DNA of 64,000 nucleotides from Brevipalpus yothersi (GCA_003956705.1 QZCP01000099.1:1-64000), one strand, 5' to 3'. Positions 50,682 through 63,206 are shown, counted from the first letter of the stretch. Translations and numbers: made by a program. The notes: generated from the sequence alone by a model not told the origin.

Positions 50682-53600
50682 CAGCATTAGCAATCAGCAT
50701 CATAGTAGGCTAAACTTGTTGTAAAGATGTAGTAACAGTGAAGATTGTGTGTGACCTTTTCCCACTTATATTCTTTGGTCTGGAAAATCTTTGATTCCAT
50801 TATATGCATTATCTATTTCTTCTTACCCTGCATGAACATGTTTAACCTTTTTTCTCTCTCTTTCTCAATGCTATATCATATATGTGTACATGTATGTGTA
50901 TTCTTACTTATATCTCCACTGTGAACCTCAACAGTATGAGTGAAACATTTAAAAAGACACTCAGGTGGAGGCTGTATTGTCCAACGTTTGGCCCCTTTGA
51001 TTTGAGCTTGCCATGATGGATGACCAACGTGATCAATCTAATTGGAGGAGGAAAAGTTCATGAGTCTCAGATTGATATAACAGTAGGGAGAAAGAAAGAG
51101 AGAGGATAGGAGTAGAAAAAAAACAGAAGCTTCAGGGGAGAAATATAGGAAGATATACGAAGCTTTATCGGAGAGAAAGAGAGAAAGAGATGATCAAAAT
51201 CTTTTGTTGTTGTTACTTTAGATTGGAGAATCAAAGAAAAGAAAAAGTTCTAGCAGATCGAACAAATGTACATGATGGCATGGTCGATGGACGCTTGCGG
51301 TAAGCTTGTATGTATGTGTATGAAAGATCTTTTGGTTCCAGAGTTACACAGAGTCGAATTGCAATCGAAAAAGAGGAATGACTTTTGTTTCCTTTCCAAT
51401 CAATTACAAAGTAAGAACAAATGTCTGTGCACTATCGAAAATGATGAAGGATGGCCAAGATTTTGGTTCTCGAAAATCCTTATCAATCTAAACCTTTTTG
51501 GTTGAGATAAAGTTCTACATCACATGTATCTAAGCCACCATGACATGTACACACATACACCCAGATAGAGATCGAGCTTCCATGATGAGCATCATTTTAT
51601 TTTCGGTTCCTCTCTTTCTTCTTCTATTTTTATGGTGTATCTGAGTGAACATATTTGACAGGATAAGATGATAGATGAAATCTGTGGGAGTGTCAATGAG
51701 TATGAATTTATCTGATTTTATCTTATGCGGGCTTATTCGAAAGTAGCGAGTTGATTGAATCTCGAAGGTGAAAGAAAAGTTTAGATATTGAATATTTTCT
51801 TCCATTCATGGCGTAAATATTCGGCATATTGGCTGAAAGGTTGAAGTTTAAAGCTATGAAATCCTTTGCAAATTGACCTTTAATCAGATGGATATAAATC
51901 TAAAATGTGTCAAAAATGTTCACATGAAGTATTTTTCACTAACATTTGAGAGTTTGATTAGTGTAACAAAGATTCTCTCACAAAATCCTCAGAAAATGCA
52001 AATTTTATTTGCCATAGGATTTAGACAGTGTAAATATTTTTGAATTTACATCAAAACAGAGGATGTATTCTCATGGCACTGGAAGGATAAAACCCCAGAA
52101 AATTTGTATACATTGTCTCGGAAAAATCTCACAAAAGACAAATACGGATGTGTGGTATAGAGTATTCAGTATACACTCATATTTTTCATTGAATCACTTT
52201 TGCATGCTCAGCAATTCAGTAACTCTTCTTTCAGATTCGAGGAAAGTTGATCCATCTCATCATGAACAAAAGAGATAGATGAATTGGGCTGGCAATATCG
52301 TTGAATGTGCTCCAGAAGATGATATTCCTCATTTTGACACTTTCAAAGTCAACACTGTAATCCTATGAACTGAATTTGAATTGCTAACAGAATTCTTTCA
52401 TGCATAGCGAAAAATTTTCATCATCCAACCAATAATGATGTTCCTCTCAACCAGGCTACTTTTCAAATATCATCTTTTTCCCATGGAAATGACATACATA
52501 ATCTTCACCTTTCTCTCTCTCTCTTTACTTTCTCTTTACTTTCTCTTCAAGCTATTCAATCGTTCTATTGAGCTTCTATCTAATTGAAAAATAGTGAGAA
52601 GCAAATTAAAACCTTTCAATCGATCAAGCCCACCTAGTTTCATTAACTTTCCAGCTTGGTAGCCATGTGAGCTTTTGATTGCCAAGGTATTAGAATAGAA
52701 GAAGAAAGAGAAGAAGAAGCCACGTACATGTTAAGCCGATTCTGAAGGATGTTTAGTTCCTCTTGACTGCCACACGAAAGGCTCTCATTTAATCAAGAGA
52801 CCCTGAAAATCACCTCTGAATCACTAATTATTGTATCTTCTGGAATGAGTGGATTTTGATGGCAGATTTTCAATTCACCGTCATCCACAAGGAGCCATTT
52901 CATTTGCATGAAAGATTTCAGATTGAAAATCGTTTTGTCAATTGCACACCTGGATATACTTCTCCAGTTTATTTTATCCAAAATGATAGGGAACAAGTCC
53001 ATCGATTTGGGACATTGGGAAGCTTCTAGAAACTCTTGCCAGCTCAATACAATCTGAAAGGGTTTACGTTGAATTCATCTCAGTAGAATAGAGCACGAAA
53101 CATTCACTGCAAGGAATGGAATTTATAGGATCCTCTATCCTAGAATACGGAGGCACTATGCGAAAAAGTGAAGATATTTTCACTTCTTTCTCATGGATAA
53201 GAGAGAGAGAGCAAGAGAAATTTTGTATATTTGTATGCACCAAGGGCATGAAGAAATCACTTTGCAAAGATGCACAAAAGAGAGACTAAGATAGAAGAAT
53301 ATGAGCGAGAATAATGAAGCCTCTTATTTTATTTCTCATATTTCTCAGGAGGAAACCGGATTTAAAGGAAGGAAACTATTTCATGCTTATCTTTCAAGTT
53401 CAAAGCATTTCACACTTATATACTTTCGCTAGTAGCTTGTGAAAGTTTTATCTTCTTCTCTTTTGGTGAGATATTGATCAATATTCTCATTTCTCTTTCC
53501 ATTTTGAACGAGAGGAACGTGCTTATTGCACTCGATAAAATTTCACAATGCTAAAAATGGGATCGGAGTTTTTTTATAATAGAAACGGAAACTATCAAAA

Positions 53601-55881
53601 CATCCTTGATTTCATCGTTCAGATAATCTTCCTAAGTCACTATTTCTTTTTCTAAAAATCGCGAAGAAGTTTTCTACACTCTTTTCTCAAAGAATGTCAT
53701 TGAACGAGGTGTCATAAACTTACATGCATGTTGGCTCCATAGCCTGGAGAGCCCATAAATATCCAGTCTAAGTGAGAATCTTCAGAATTTGGAGGCAAAA
53801 ATTCTGGCTTCCGATAGTATTCCCCTAGTATCTTGGTCACATTAGGATCACAGTTGTTCCTAGGAGAGAAGTTAAAAGAAGAAGAAGAAGTGAGTTGAGA
53901 ATATAAAGATGTGTAATAAGGCCTCAAGGAAAACAAGTGGGACCGATGGAAGATGCGGTACAAAAATCGGATGAGAAGAAGATATCAATGATGAGACCAA
54001 GAAACTGAGAAAGTAAGGAAAGTGGGTGATCTCAAAGGAATTCAAATGGAGAGCATAATCTTGTCCACCGAGATGTCCACTAGAGAAATTGAAGAAGCCA
54101 AGAATCGGTCAACACTGAATCTTGACTGTTATTTTCTGTTCTTCTATCTTCCTCACAGTTCTCATCTCTCTGCGTGTGTGTTCTGTATACTAGAATCTTC
54201 TGACTAGAATATTGTTGGAATATACTCAGCGTTTCCACTTAAGTATTCCCTGCTTGAGTGGAATGCGCTACTAGATATATGATGTATATATATTTATAGG
54301 GGTATGTTACATTGAGGAAAATTAAATCAACCGCTCATTGCTTGGTTGTCTTGGTGGCTGCATGGGTGTATGTGTGTCGGTGTGTGTTCATCATCATCTT
54401 TTGGGAATCAAGTATATATAAGTATATATATATGACTATTGGGCTCAAGAATGTGGTCTCATGAATACGTGATGAAAACATGGCAATCGACTTATCAGTG
54501 AACCAAAATATTCTACAACTTCTATATATATATGAGTATATTTTTTTACTCTCTCCCCTCTGATTTTCACCAATGTCTTTGATGATGATGATCACTTTTG
54601 GATGAGAAAAAAAGGAGAAAAAAAGATCAATATGATCATATATCGATTTGGGAAAGTATATCTTCGGATATATATCATTTCAAATGATGACTGGTGTATA
54701 CTCCAGCCTAGAAGTGATGGAAAATTGAGTGGTGTATATTTTGAGGATGTTGAGATGAAAGAAAAAATCGCCATAAAATTGTTGCTGTGAATGATTTGAA
54801 AAGGATAAAAAAGATGGAATCTTCAATATTTACCATCCAATATACCATGGTTTGCTGATTTTTGGGTTTGACAACACTGATGGCTCCTCAAGTGATGATA
54901 TCGGTATGCCTGATAGAGCTTCGGTAGCATTCATATTTAATGCTTCTCGTAGATCTTGAAATTTTGTTCGATATGGAAAAAATTGGCATTTCGTAAATTG
55001 ATCCGATGTTGGTGGCAAAGATGCGTACAATTGCTGGAAAAATTGATACGAAAATTTTGATAATGCTGGCCAATCTTTGATTGCATTCTTTATTACCACA
55101 GGTACAGATGAGAATGCATACCTAGACAATAACAATAATGCAATATGTAGGTCAAAAATTAATGGTAAAACAAAGGAGAAGAAAAAAAGCGAAAAAGAAA
55201 AGTGATGAGGCCCCATTATTGTTGCATCATCATGGACATGATGAAAAATTTACACAGTCTATGTATATGGGTCTCTGTGTTACCAGTGGCACATTGAGAA
55301 TCTCTGGAGAAGGGAGGATGAAAAGAGAAAGCAATAATGATCTCTTTATGGAGCTATTGAGAAATGTGTTGGACCGAAAATCATTGGGCTCATTTTTTGG
55401 GGGGTAAAGTGTTTTGCTTGAATGCATCAATTTTGTATATTATATTTATAGCATCATCATTTCATGGCAATGATATGCCAGTAAGTATTTTAAGGATTTG
55501 AGGGAGAGAAAAAGAGAGTAGAAAGACTTTATATATAGCTGCAGGATATGTCTTTCTTGATCGTCCACTCAAGTCCATTGATGCAAGGAGAAAAAAGAAG
55601 AAAAGAAAGAGGAAGAGGAATATTGCGTGAAGGGTATATAAGTTTTCGCAATGTCTTAATGTCTGTGTCATCATGATCTTAGTTCACTGAATCATCTAGT
55701 TTTATTGGGCTCTAAGTTCATGGGAAAGAGGTGGTGGAAGGAGAGTGAATAATCTCATTTCCTCTGTTGTGAAATCAACTGTCTTGAAACCAATTTCGTG
55801 GGTCTTTTTGGAAGCAGGATCATAGTGTTAATATGTATATATTTTCTCAAATATTCAGTCAATCGAAGTATACGATTGAAA

Positions 55882-55941
<60 letters not shown>

Positions 55942-57137
55942 GAATCAGAATGCAAAGGTTTCAGGAACTGGAAAAGAATGTCAAAAAACAAGTGAACAGT
56001 CTAGCTTTCTTATTGAGAGCATCATTTCACTTGAAGCTTTCATACCGCTTCATGAGAAAAGTATTTTTTTCACTTCCACTGAAGTATACAAAGAATTTTT
56101 CGAGAGTTTCTTGACCTACTGAAGAAGCACTTTGATTCTTAACTCAATTTTATGATTCCTTTTTATCATGGTATTCTTGATGGCACATAATACACTTCAG
56201 TTCATTTGGAGATATTTCCGGGTTATATTCTCAAAATATCTTTCTCTCTCTCCTCTGTCTCTCATAAACGAATTAACTGTTTTCTCTTTATCATCTAAAC
56301 CAAATGCCATTCGATCTTTTTCTACATAAAATTCTTCCTCATTCTTTCATCCTTCAATGATTTCAATGTTAGATTCATGATAGAATGTGACTGAGAATAT
56401 CTTATCATCTCATAGGAAATTCATACACACAAGAACATGAAGCTTCGAGGCTCAGGTCTACTGTCTACCAGGTAAACATTCAGAAGGTGTGAAGATAGAT
56501 ACATGGTGAATCGGTAGTCGACATACGTACATACACACACAAAATAGATTGTTATGAATGACTTTTCTCACCTTTGTACAAATTCTTCTTGACTGATATT
56601 GAATACTGTGTCAACACCTTTCATCTCATAACAAATGGAACAATTGAGTAATGGCAAATCTTCTGACATCATATCATCATCGGAAGTGATTGAAAGTTCC
56701 TTATCATCATCACCAATATTATTATCACTACTATCCGTAAAACTTTGTCCACCAGTCAGACTATCTCGAATAAAAGATTGTACAGAAGCCCTCAAAAATG
56801 GTATTGTCACAAGTAAATAGATTGACACAATCAAAATCATTGTCATGATGAACAATTTGGTCACAATTGAGGCAAACAATTGGGCCAATGTTTTCCAGTA
56901 GAGCCATGTTTCTGTTTGAACGAAATGTTCGATACTCGTTTCGATCTCTATAAAGCATAAAAATTGAGAAAGAGAAAGAAAAAAAACCAGAGACACATAA
57001 AAAGATTGGAGAAAAAAAGAGAAATTTTTTTTCTCTAATATTGATCACACATCGTTTTTGAGTATATAGAAAACTTTTCCACGGAATTCAACTCAATTTT
57101 GAACAAGATTCTTCTTACTTTTCTTGTTTTTACCCAT
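50051..57137 (-). CDS. Membrane-anchored JmjC (cupin-8) hydroxylase-like protein, complete, six exons
   Basis: Minus-strand exons: 57137-57119, 56947-56572, 55121-54834, 53859-53724, 51037-50908 and 50136-50051. All have GT-AG sites and matching phases; total 1035 nt, 344 residues. The start ATG (MGKNKK) is preceded directly by an in-frame TGA. Residues 38-58 form one transmembrane helix (LFIMTMILIVSIYLLV), so the protein is probably type II with a luminal catalytic part. The JmjC core is clear: DWIFMGSPGYGANMH, then H273-x-D275, SWQAQ, K290 (2-oxoglutarate site) in GAKRW, PPPEC, VLDTDKWYH with H326, and the end SIAIGSEYE. Iron and 2-oxoglutarate ligands are intact, so oxygenase activity is plausible; the substrate is unknown. 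Closest known type: uncharacterised animal JmjC proteins with the same WIFMGSPG and SWQAQ signatures. The gene is antisense inside the RGK intron. The 19-nt first exon is the least certain part. Confidence 0.85.
50190..50679. repeat. (GA)n tract interrupted by an assembly gap
   Basis: GA repeat at 50190-50262 and 50623-50679 flanks 360 N at 50263-50622. The true tract length is unknown. It lies in the last intron of the JmjC gene, so it does not break the coding sequence. Confidence 0.95.
52820..53053 (-). other. Possible extra exon inside the fourth JmjC intron (unassigned)
   Basis: On the minus strand the acceptor CCCTTTCAG is followed by a protein-like frame (IVLSWQEFLEASQCPKSMDL...) with a possible donor GAG|GTGATT near 52820; the frame itself runs on to 52793. 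It would be phase-compatible after the fourth JmjC exon but would destroy the HxD iron site. It has no JmjC similarity, so it may be chance, an alternative exon or a piece of another gene. Confidence 0.2.
55888..55939. repeat. (GA)n microsatellite
   Basis: About 52 bp of pure GA within the second intron of the JmjC gene. Confidence 0.95.
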
Positions 57138-58817
57138 TCAAGTGAAACAAATCTCGTTAGACACACACATTGACATCAGTTCACTTCAATTTGTATCAAA
57201 GACATAGACATACACACACATTTCATGTTCATCAAGCATCCAAGCTGATTTCACTTGAAACACATGAACACTGATCATTGTCTTGGAAGATTTGAGCTTC
57301 ATTCTTCTTTTGACTGATTTGCTTTGAAAAATTTTCCAACAAAATTCTGCTTTACTCAAAGATATGCGTGTGTGTGCCTATGCATTCTTCTGTTTTTGCT
57401 TGATAAAACTTTTATTTCCTGTTTACCTGTTCCTTTGTACTAAGATATTCTCTCTTGGAAGGTGAAACATGATGCTGATCACTTATTGTGTTCACCATAT
57501 TAATCCATCATTAGCATTTTGGATTCCAGTGAATTCTCAGGAAACGAGTCATGGCACCTTCTTTTTCTTTTGTAAACTAACGAAAGATAAAAAACCGTGT
57601 GTATTGGTGTGCGTGTGTGTCAATAAAGAGATTAATATTGCCTCAATATTCTGTACAAGTAATTTGAGGGAAAAAACTCTGTTTTTATAACCAACCTGAA
57701 CGTGCCTCAAGAATACTTCCACTGAATAGATTGTATGAGATTTTGTTCAAGTATATGCAAAATTTGCTGACGTACGAAAGATGGTTGATAAGGCACAAAG
57801 TGGATGTGTACAAGTATAAAATAATCTTATTTTGTCATATTATGATTTGTTTGCTTATCCAAATGAAAGGTTCTATTTTCCACTCATCTTCACGGTTTTC
57901 TCTCTCTCTCTCTCTCTTTCCTATTCTGATGAAGCATCTTCTTCCTAGGCTCCCTCCAACCTCTTATCTTAAGAATATGTGAATTGAATAGATTTCAAAA
58001 CATGGGCTCCATCTACAAACCTTGAGAAAAGTTCTTGACTCAACTATTCCATGTAGATATATTTTCGTTTCGAGGAAGCTAGAAATAGCTTCGAAAATTT
58101 ATCCCGAAAAAAGTGGAATCCTCTGAAGTAGAGCTAATGTTTGCATGTGTAGGTATGATATATAAAAATGAGTGGGAAGAATGAATATTCTGGTTGTTCA
58201 TTGGAATGATGTGCTTGAAAAGATATTAGCTTAATAATAGAAATAAGAAGAGAGAAACTAGATTCAATGACTGATTCTAAAAATATTTTCCAGTAATTGG
58301 GCAACTTCATTACTTTCATTTTTCCTTTTGTATGTATTCTCATGAGGCCGGAAAAATTATATTTCTAATCATGCATTAATATCTTTCACTTTTTATTGTC
58401 TTGGTAGCTTAGTAAATTTCTCAAGGTTCTTGTGTATTTCTAAACTTTTGTGATATTGTCAATTCCATCGAACATTGGAATACCCATCAACTGCTCATGT
58501 CTAGACTAATTGAGTGATAATTATTCGAGATTCATTAAGCATTTCCAATGTCAAACCAGTAACGTTTTGTTCCAAAGTATCCATTTAATTGTACATATCT
58601 GAAATCTAAATTGGCAGAATTTGGCTTCAACATTTCTGAATGAATACTTCTCATATTGAACATTCCGATATATTTTATGGTAGCTTTTAGTTATATTAAA
58701 ATACAAGCTCTAAACGGAAATCCTCTACAAATTTCGCAATATAGGATACTCATATTCATCAGAGAAAGCATTCTCAAATCTAACTGATTATATATGAACC
58801 CAAATAACTATACTTAC
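57138..58817. other. Upstream region of the JmjC gene inside the RGK intron
   Basis: This should contain the JmjC promoter; I see no clear TATA box or other exon. Confidence 0.5.
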
Positions 58818-58871
58818 TATTGCCGATTGTACAGTTCCTGTGTTGAGAGGTGTTGAAGGCCTCCTATCATC
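58818..58871 (-). other. Possible 54-nt cassette exon, minus strand (unassigned)
   Basis: The acceptor CTACTTTTTCAG and donor ATA|GTAAGTATA bracket exactly 54 nt. Read in phase 0 they give DDRRPSTPLNTGTVQSAI with no stop. It cannot be joined to the JmjC first exons in phase, so its gene is unknown. Confidence 0.3.
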
Positions 58872-59088
58872 CTGAAAAAGTAGGTCTTTAATTGCAATAG
58901 AACAATTATATATCTCTCTCTACTGTTTCTCTACTGTGGATGTGTTTTGGCAGATTCACACATTTCTTGATGAAGAGAATATCGATCGTAACTATACAAC
59001 TATGTAACTGATGTGTTTGAATTGCAACAAACAAACAAAATTGATCGATTCTGTATGCTCATATCATTTTTTTCTTTTCTCATTTCAG

Positions 59089-59508
59089 ATCTACTACCAC
59101 TCTGTGATAGTTGTTTATTCCATGATCGATCGTCGAAGTTTCGAAATATCAGCCCAACTATTGACGATGACCATTTTCGATTACAAGAGAATAAATCCCG
59201 ATTTGAAAGTGTGTCTTATTGGAAATAAATCGGATCTGGTTCGAGCTCGAGCTGTAGACAAATCGGAAGGAATATCATTGGCAAATCGATTTGAGGTGGA
59301 TTTTTTTGAAGCTTCAATTGAACTGGAAGACAATTTGGAAGAGATTCTCACATGGATATCGGATAATGTTCGAGTACACTTTGGTATATCATCACCATCG
59401 ACCAATCATTCACATGGCAAATTTCGTCGAGCTTTATCGTACATGAAAAAAGTTCTCCGTAAAAATGATCGGTCAATAAACTCATGTGAAGCAGTTAATG
59501 CCATCTAA
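59089..59508 (+). CDS. RGK-family small GTPase, exon 2 (C-terminal half and RGK tail)
   Basis: The acceptor TTTCTCATTTCAG ends at 59088 and the exon is in phase 0 with exon 1. It encodes 139 residues (334-472): the strand and helix VVYSMIDRRSFE, typical of RGK proteins; the guanine-specificity motif NKSD (379-382) followed by LVRARAV, close to the NKSDLVRxREV of Gem/Rem; the G5-like EAS; then a basic C-terminal extension. The protein ends in RSINSCEAVNAI, which resembles the family-specific C-terminal motif (SCHDLSVL in vertebrate members). There is no CAAX box, as expected for RGK proteins, which reach the membrane through basic residues. Total length is 472 residues. AATAAA at 60124 is a possible poly(A) signal. 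The 33,835-nt intron (25254-59088) hosts other genes. Confidence 0.9.
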   Translation: MYYHSVIVVYSMIDRRSFEISAQLLTMTIFDYKRINPDLKVCLIGNKSDLVRARAVDKSEGISLANRFEVDFFEASIELEDNLEEILTWISDNVRVHFGISSPSTNHSHGKFRRALSYMKKVLRKNDRSINSCEAVNAI

Positions 59509-60123
59509 CGAATATCATGGGGATCATGAGAATATTGTTTGGCTAGTAGATTCAAAAATCGATTCCAGGCGGAAAAGAGAGAAAGAAAGATAGAGAAAAA
59601 AAAATTTCAAGAATCATTTGTGTATACTTGATGATAATGTTTCTCATTCTTCCTCTTATTGTTCAACTTTTTCTTTTTTGTTCCCTTTTCGACTTGCTAA
59701 TTTATCAGCCAGTCTTTAATTTAAGTCCAAAAAAGAGAAAATGATGGGAAGGAGGAAAAAAAAATTTTCAATGATTTTCTCAGCCTCTAACAAGATATAA
59801 TGATAATTTTCATTATCATTTATCTTGGGAAAAACAAAAAAAAATTTTCATTACCCAAGTATATTGTATCTTTGATTATAATCATGTAATACAACGATGA
59901 GTGAGGATAAAAGAGAAAGAGAAGAATTGGATTCCACAAGCCCCTAGTAGAAGGAATACAACTTTTTCAGCAGATTGATTTAAGAATGATGGATGATTGG
60001 AAATTTTTGTGAGAAAAAAAAGAATCGGTATGTACTTAGGTTTTAAGTCCAAGCTTTTTTTCTCTTTTTTTCCATTTTAAGAATGAATGATGGTGAAACA
60101 AAAAATATTTGTAATTGCTATGG

Positions 60124-60129
60124 AATAAA
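60124..60129 (+). terminator. Putative poly(A) signal of the RGK gene
   Basis: AATAAA about 620 nt after the RGK stop codon. Placed by position only. Confidence 0.4.
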
Positions 60130-60869
60130 AAAATCAATTGACGCCTCTTTTTAAACACATAAATTGACTAATACAAATATAAACACACAAAGTTGTCATT
60201 TGTATTTTGGACATTGATCGTAGATTGGATTAAGTTGTATTCCCAGTCATGGATTCTTTTTGACAAATTTCACCGGAATTTTTCTGGCAAAATTGGATAT
60301 TGTGAGATAGAGGTATTCGATTTAGTTTTTCTTGGAAAATCAATTCCATTTATCATTCTGATATTACCACAATATTTTGATATTTGCTCTCGAACTTGCT
60401 AGGCTTAGCATGTAAGTGTAAATAATACACACATGTTGATAATTAGTTGGGCAAATAATGAAAAATAATGGAAAATGAATTGAAAATTGCAAAATCCTTC
60501 AACAATGAAGAAACAAGGCTGATAACAACACTTCAACAAATTAGCAGATAGAGCAAGAATCGGATATCAATTAGACTGGAATAATATGAGATAAAGAATA
60601 CTACAAATGAATGATGCAGACACACACACACACACTCACATAAGGACATTATGGTCAGTAAGTATTACATGTGCTCACATAATATCGTGACAAGAGTGAT
60701 TGAAAATAAAAGGTGAGGAAGACACGAGCAGAGAGAAAGAAAATTAAAGTGAAGAATTACAGTAGCATTGACAGCATTTCAGCATTTTTCCCATCCATTC
60801 GTCCGGAAATGAGAATAATATTAACTTGGTATAGAAGAGTGAATTAGAGAGACCGATTTGTGAACATAA

Positions 60870-60872
<3 letters not shown>

Positions 60873-60940
<68 letters not shown>
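60873..60940. repeat. (GA)n microsatellite
   Basis: About 62 bp of pure GA ending in GAAAGAGA. Confidence 0.95.
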
Positions 60941-61627
60941 CCCATTTATGAAAGACTGATTCACTCTGTGGGTCATCATTGAAATGCAGGTCCATGGAGG
61001 TCAAATCAATGGCCACATCAATGTAAGTAGTAATAGTAGTGCATGCACATTTAGCTACTCACTATTAGTCTACAAGGTTTTCGTTCAAAGTGATTTTCTC
61101 TCTCTCTCTCTTTCTCTCTCCCCTTTACTCACTTATATTTTTTTCACATAAAACTCTGTAATGAAACTATGACAACCACTTTTTACATTTCCCATCGAAT
61201 GACCACTATTCATTGGACAATACACGAGTGTATGTGTTCACTGATATCTGTTATCGTTTGATACGAAATCGACTGAACGAGATTCTCTGGGTTCTTCTGT
61301 AGTCATACACACATAAGCTTATGATAATGCACCCCAATTCCTGATAAGTGTGTTGTGAAACTTTTTTTCCAAAGAATTTATCTGGTAGTTCCAGTGAATA
61401 TGTATGCTCGATCAGTTCGATGAGATAGATTAATCTAGTTTCCCATAGTTTTCAGCAGATTGTGATCCAGATTGTTGCTGCCGTTACTAAACACACACCT
61501 ACAGGCTATTCGAGATTGATGAACCCATCTATCTTGTCTCCAAGGTTAAGCTTCACACCGGTGATCGAGACCGGATGTGCTTTCACTTGTGTACAATACT
61601 TATCATCAGTATGATTGGTGATCAATC

Positions 61628-63206
61628 ATGGGCTGTGGAGTGTCAAAGGGTTCATCGATAGGCACTCGAAGTGATATAACCAATTGTTCGAACAAATTGA
61701 ACAAATCAGTGAAAAGTGACCAGCACCATCGTAATCAAAATTTGGATAAAAATTCTTTCCAAAAGGTACATAAAAATTCATCAAAAGAATCTCCGGCTAG
61801 AAATAAATCAGCTAATCGATCAAATAGTCGAAATTCTTTGATCCACTCAAAGCGAAATTCATCAAAAATCAGCTTTTTCCGATCACAATTAAGTCGAATC
61901 GAAGAGTCACCAATTGACGAAAAGATTACGCAATCATTGGAAAATAAATCGATAGCCATTCAAGTGGAAAGTCCATCCTCCGATCAATCAGTTCAAACTG
62001 ACCAATCAGCCGATCAATCTGACCTGGAACACGATAACAATACTAGATCACCACAAGAAATGACCAAAGATACCACACTTGGTATCACCAACAGTAATAG
62101 TAATAATAGCAGTAGTAATCTTTTACCTCCAATAACAGCTCATATTTTGGATGATCTGGGACTTGTGAGTGAAACTTTCAATTTCAATGAGATTCCAATC
62201 AAAGTGTCACGAAAATCATCCAACACAAGTGATAATGACGATAATTATCTACTTCAAAGTGATGTTTGTACATCATCATATGATACGAAAACTGCTCAAG
62301 TTGCCATTCAAGTGATACCCAATCGAAAAACACGCTCAACACAAACAGCACATGTGATTGATGGTGGTAAAATTAGTGAAATTGGTGTAGATTGTAATCA
62401 AAATGATATAATTCAGAGTACAGAGTTGCGAAAAGCTTCGATTAATAGTGAAAGTCCAACTCATCTGTGGCAAAAGTATACTGAGGAATGTGCTAATGAA
62501 TCGAAAGAGACTAGAATTAATGATAATGATCAAGTAGTTCCAGTGCCTTGTGAAAATTGTGCATCTCAAGGATCAAATCAAAGTGATCAATTAAGTGATA
62601 TACTTCTCAACAATAATGTTAACGATTTGTCGAACTATCGAGATTTGGGTCTACCATTTTCTCATATTGAGAAACAATTTTTTGACGATGAAGAGGCTAA
62701 AAATTCCAAAGATAATAATAGTAAATCATCAAAATCGTTGAACAGACTACTTGATGATATTGAAAATTCTATTGGCCAAACGAAAGAAAGTAAGTCAAGT
62801 TGATTGATGTGAACTCTTTTTCCTCCATCCAGAGGAACTATGAATTCTGTATTTTATTGGTCCTCTGGGAGGAAGAAAATTGATTCCTATTTGCTAGAAC
62901 TCTTCACCTCATACATAGATGTTTTTATCCGCAATGTACTTTCTCCATTCGAGTATAGTTATCAAGAGGAATGTGTCCACTCAAACGGATCTTGATCCAA
63001 TCACAGATGAATCACCAGAATATGCAGCAAGACCTCCACCGTTTCGAAAAAAAGAAATGATTCCTTCAATCATGATGTTCAGTGAAGTGGACAAGAGAGC
63101 CTGTGAGGTAAGCTTATTCATGTGTATATCGATTGCTGTTGTATCGAAAAATGATCAAGAGTTAATACACTATGGTTCTGTATTGTTTTTATTCTCTCTC
63201 TCTCTT

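Larger units (their letters stand above)
59509..61627. other. Between the RGK and hillarin-like genes
   Basis: RGK 3' UTR sequence with poly(A)-like signals, a long GA tract, and the presumed promoter and 5' UTR of the hillarin-like gene. No coding exon is supported. Confidence 0.6.

Noticed and set aside
50101..50724. ORFs spanning the N gap
   Set aside because: They are translations of the GA repeat and of N. The real coding piece here is the minus-strand JmjC exon 50051-50136.
53064..53267. 67-residue minus-strand ORF next to the candidate exon in the JmjC intron
   Set aside because: No usable splice link to its neighbours; joining it would need a 17-nt intron.
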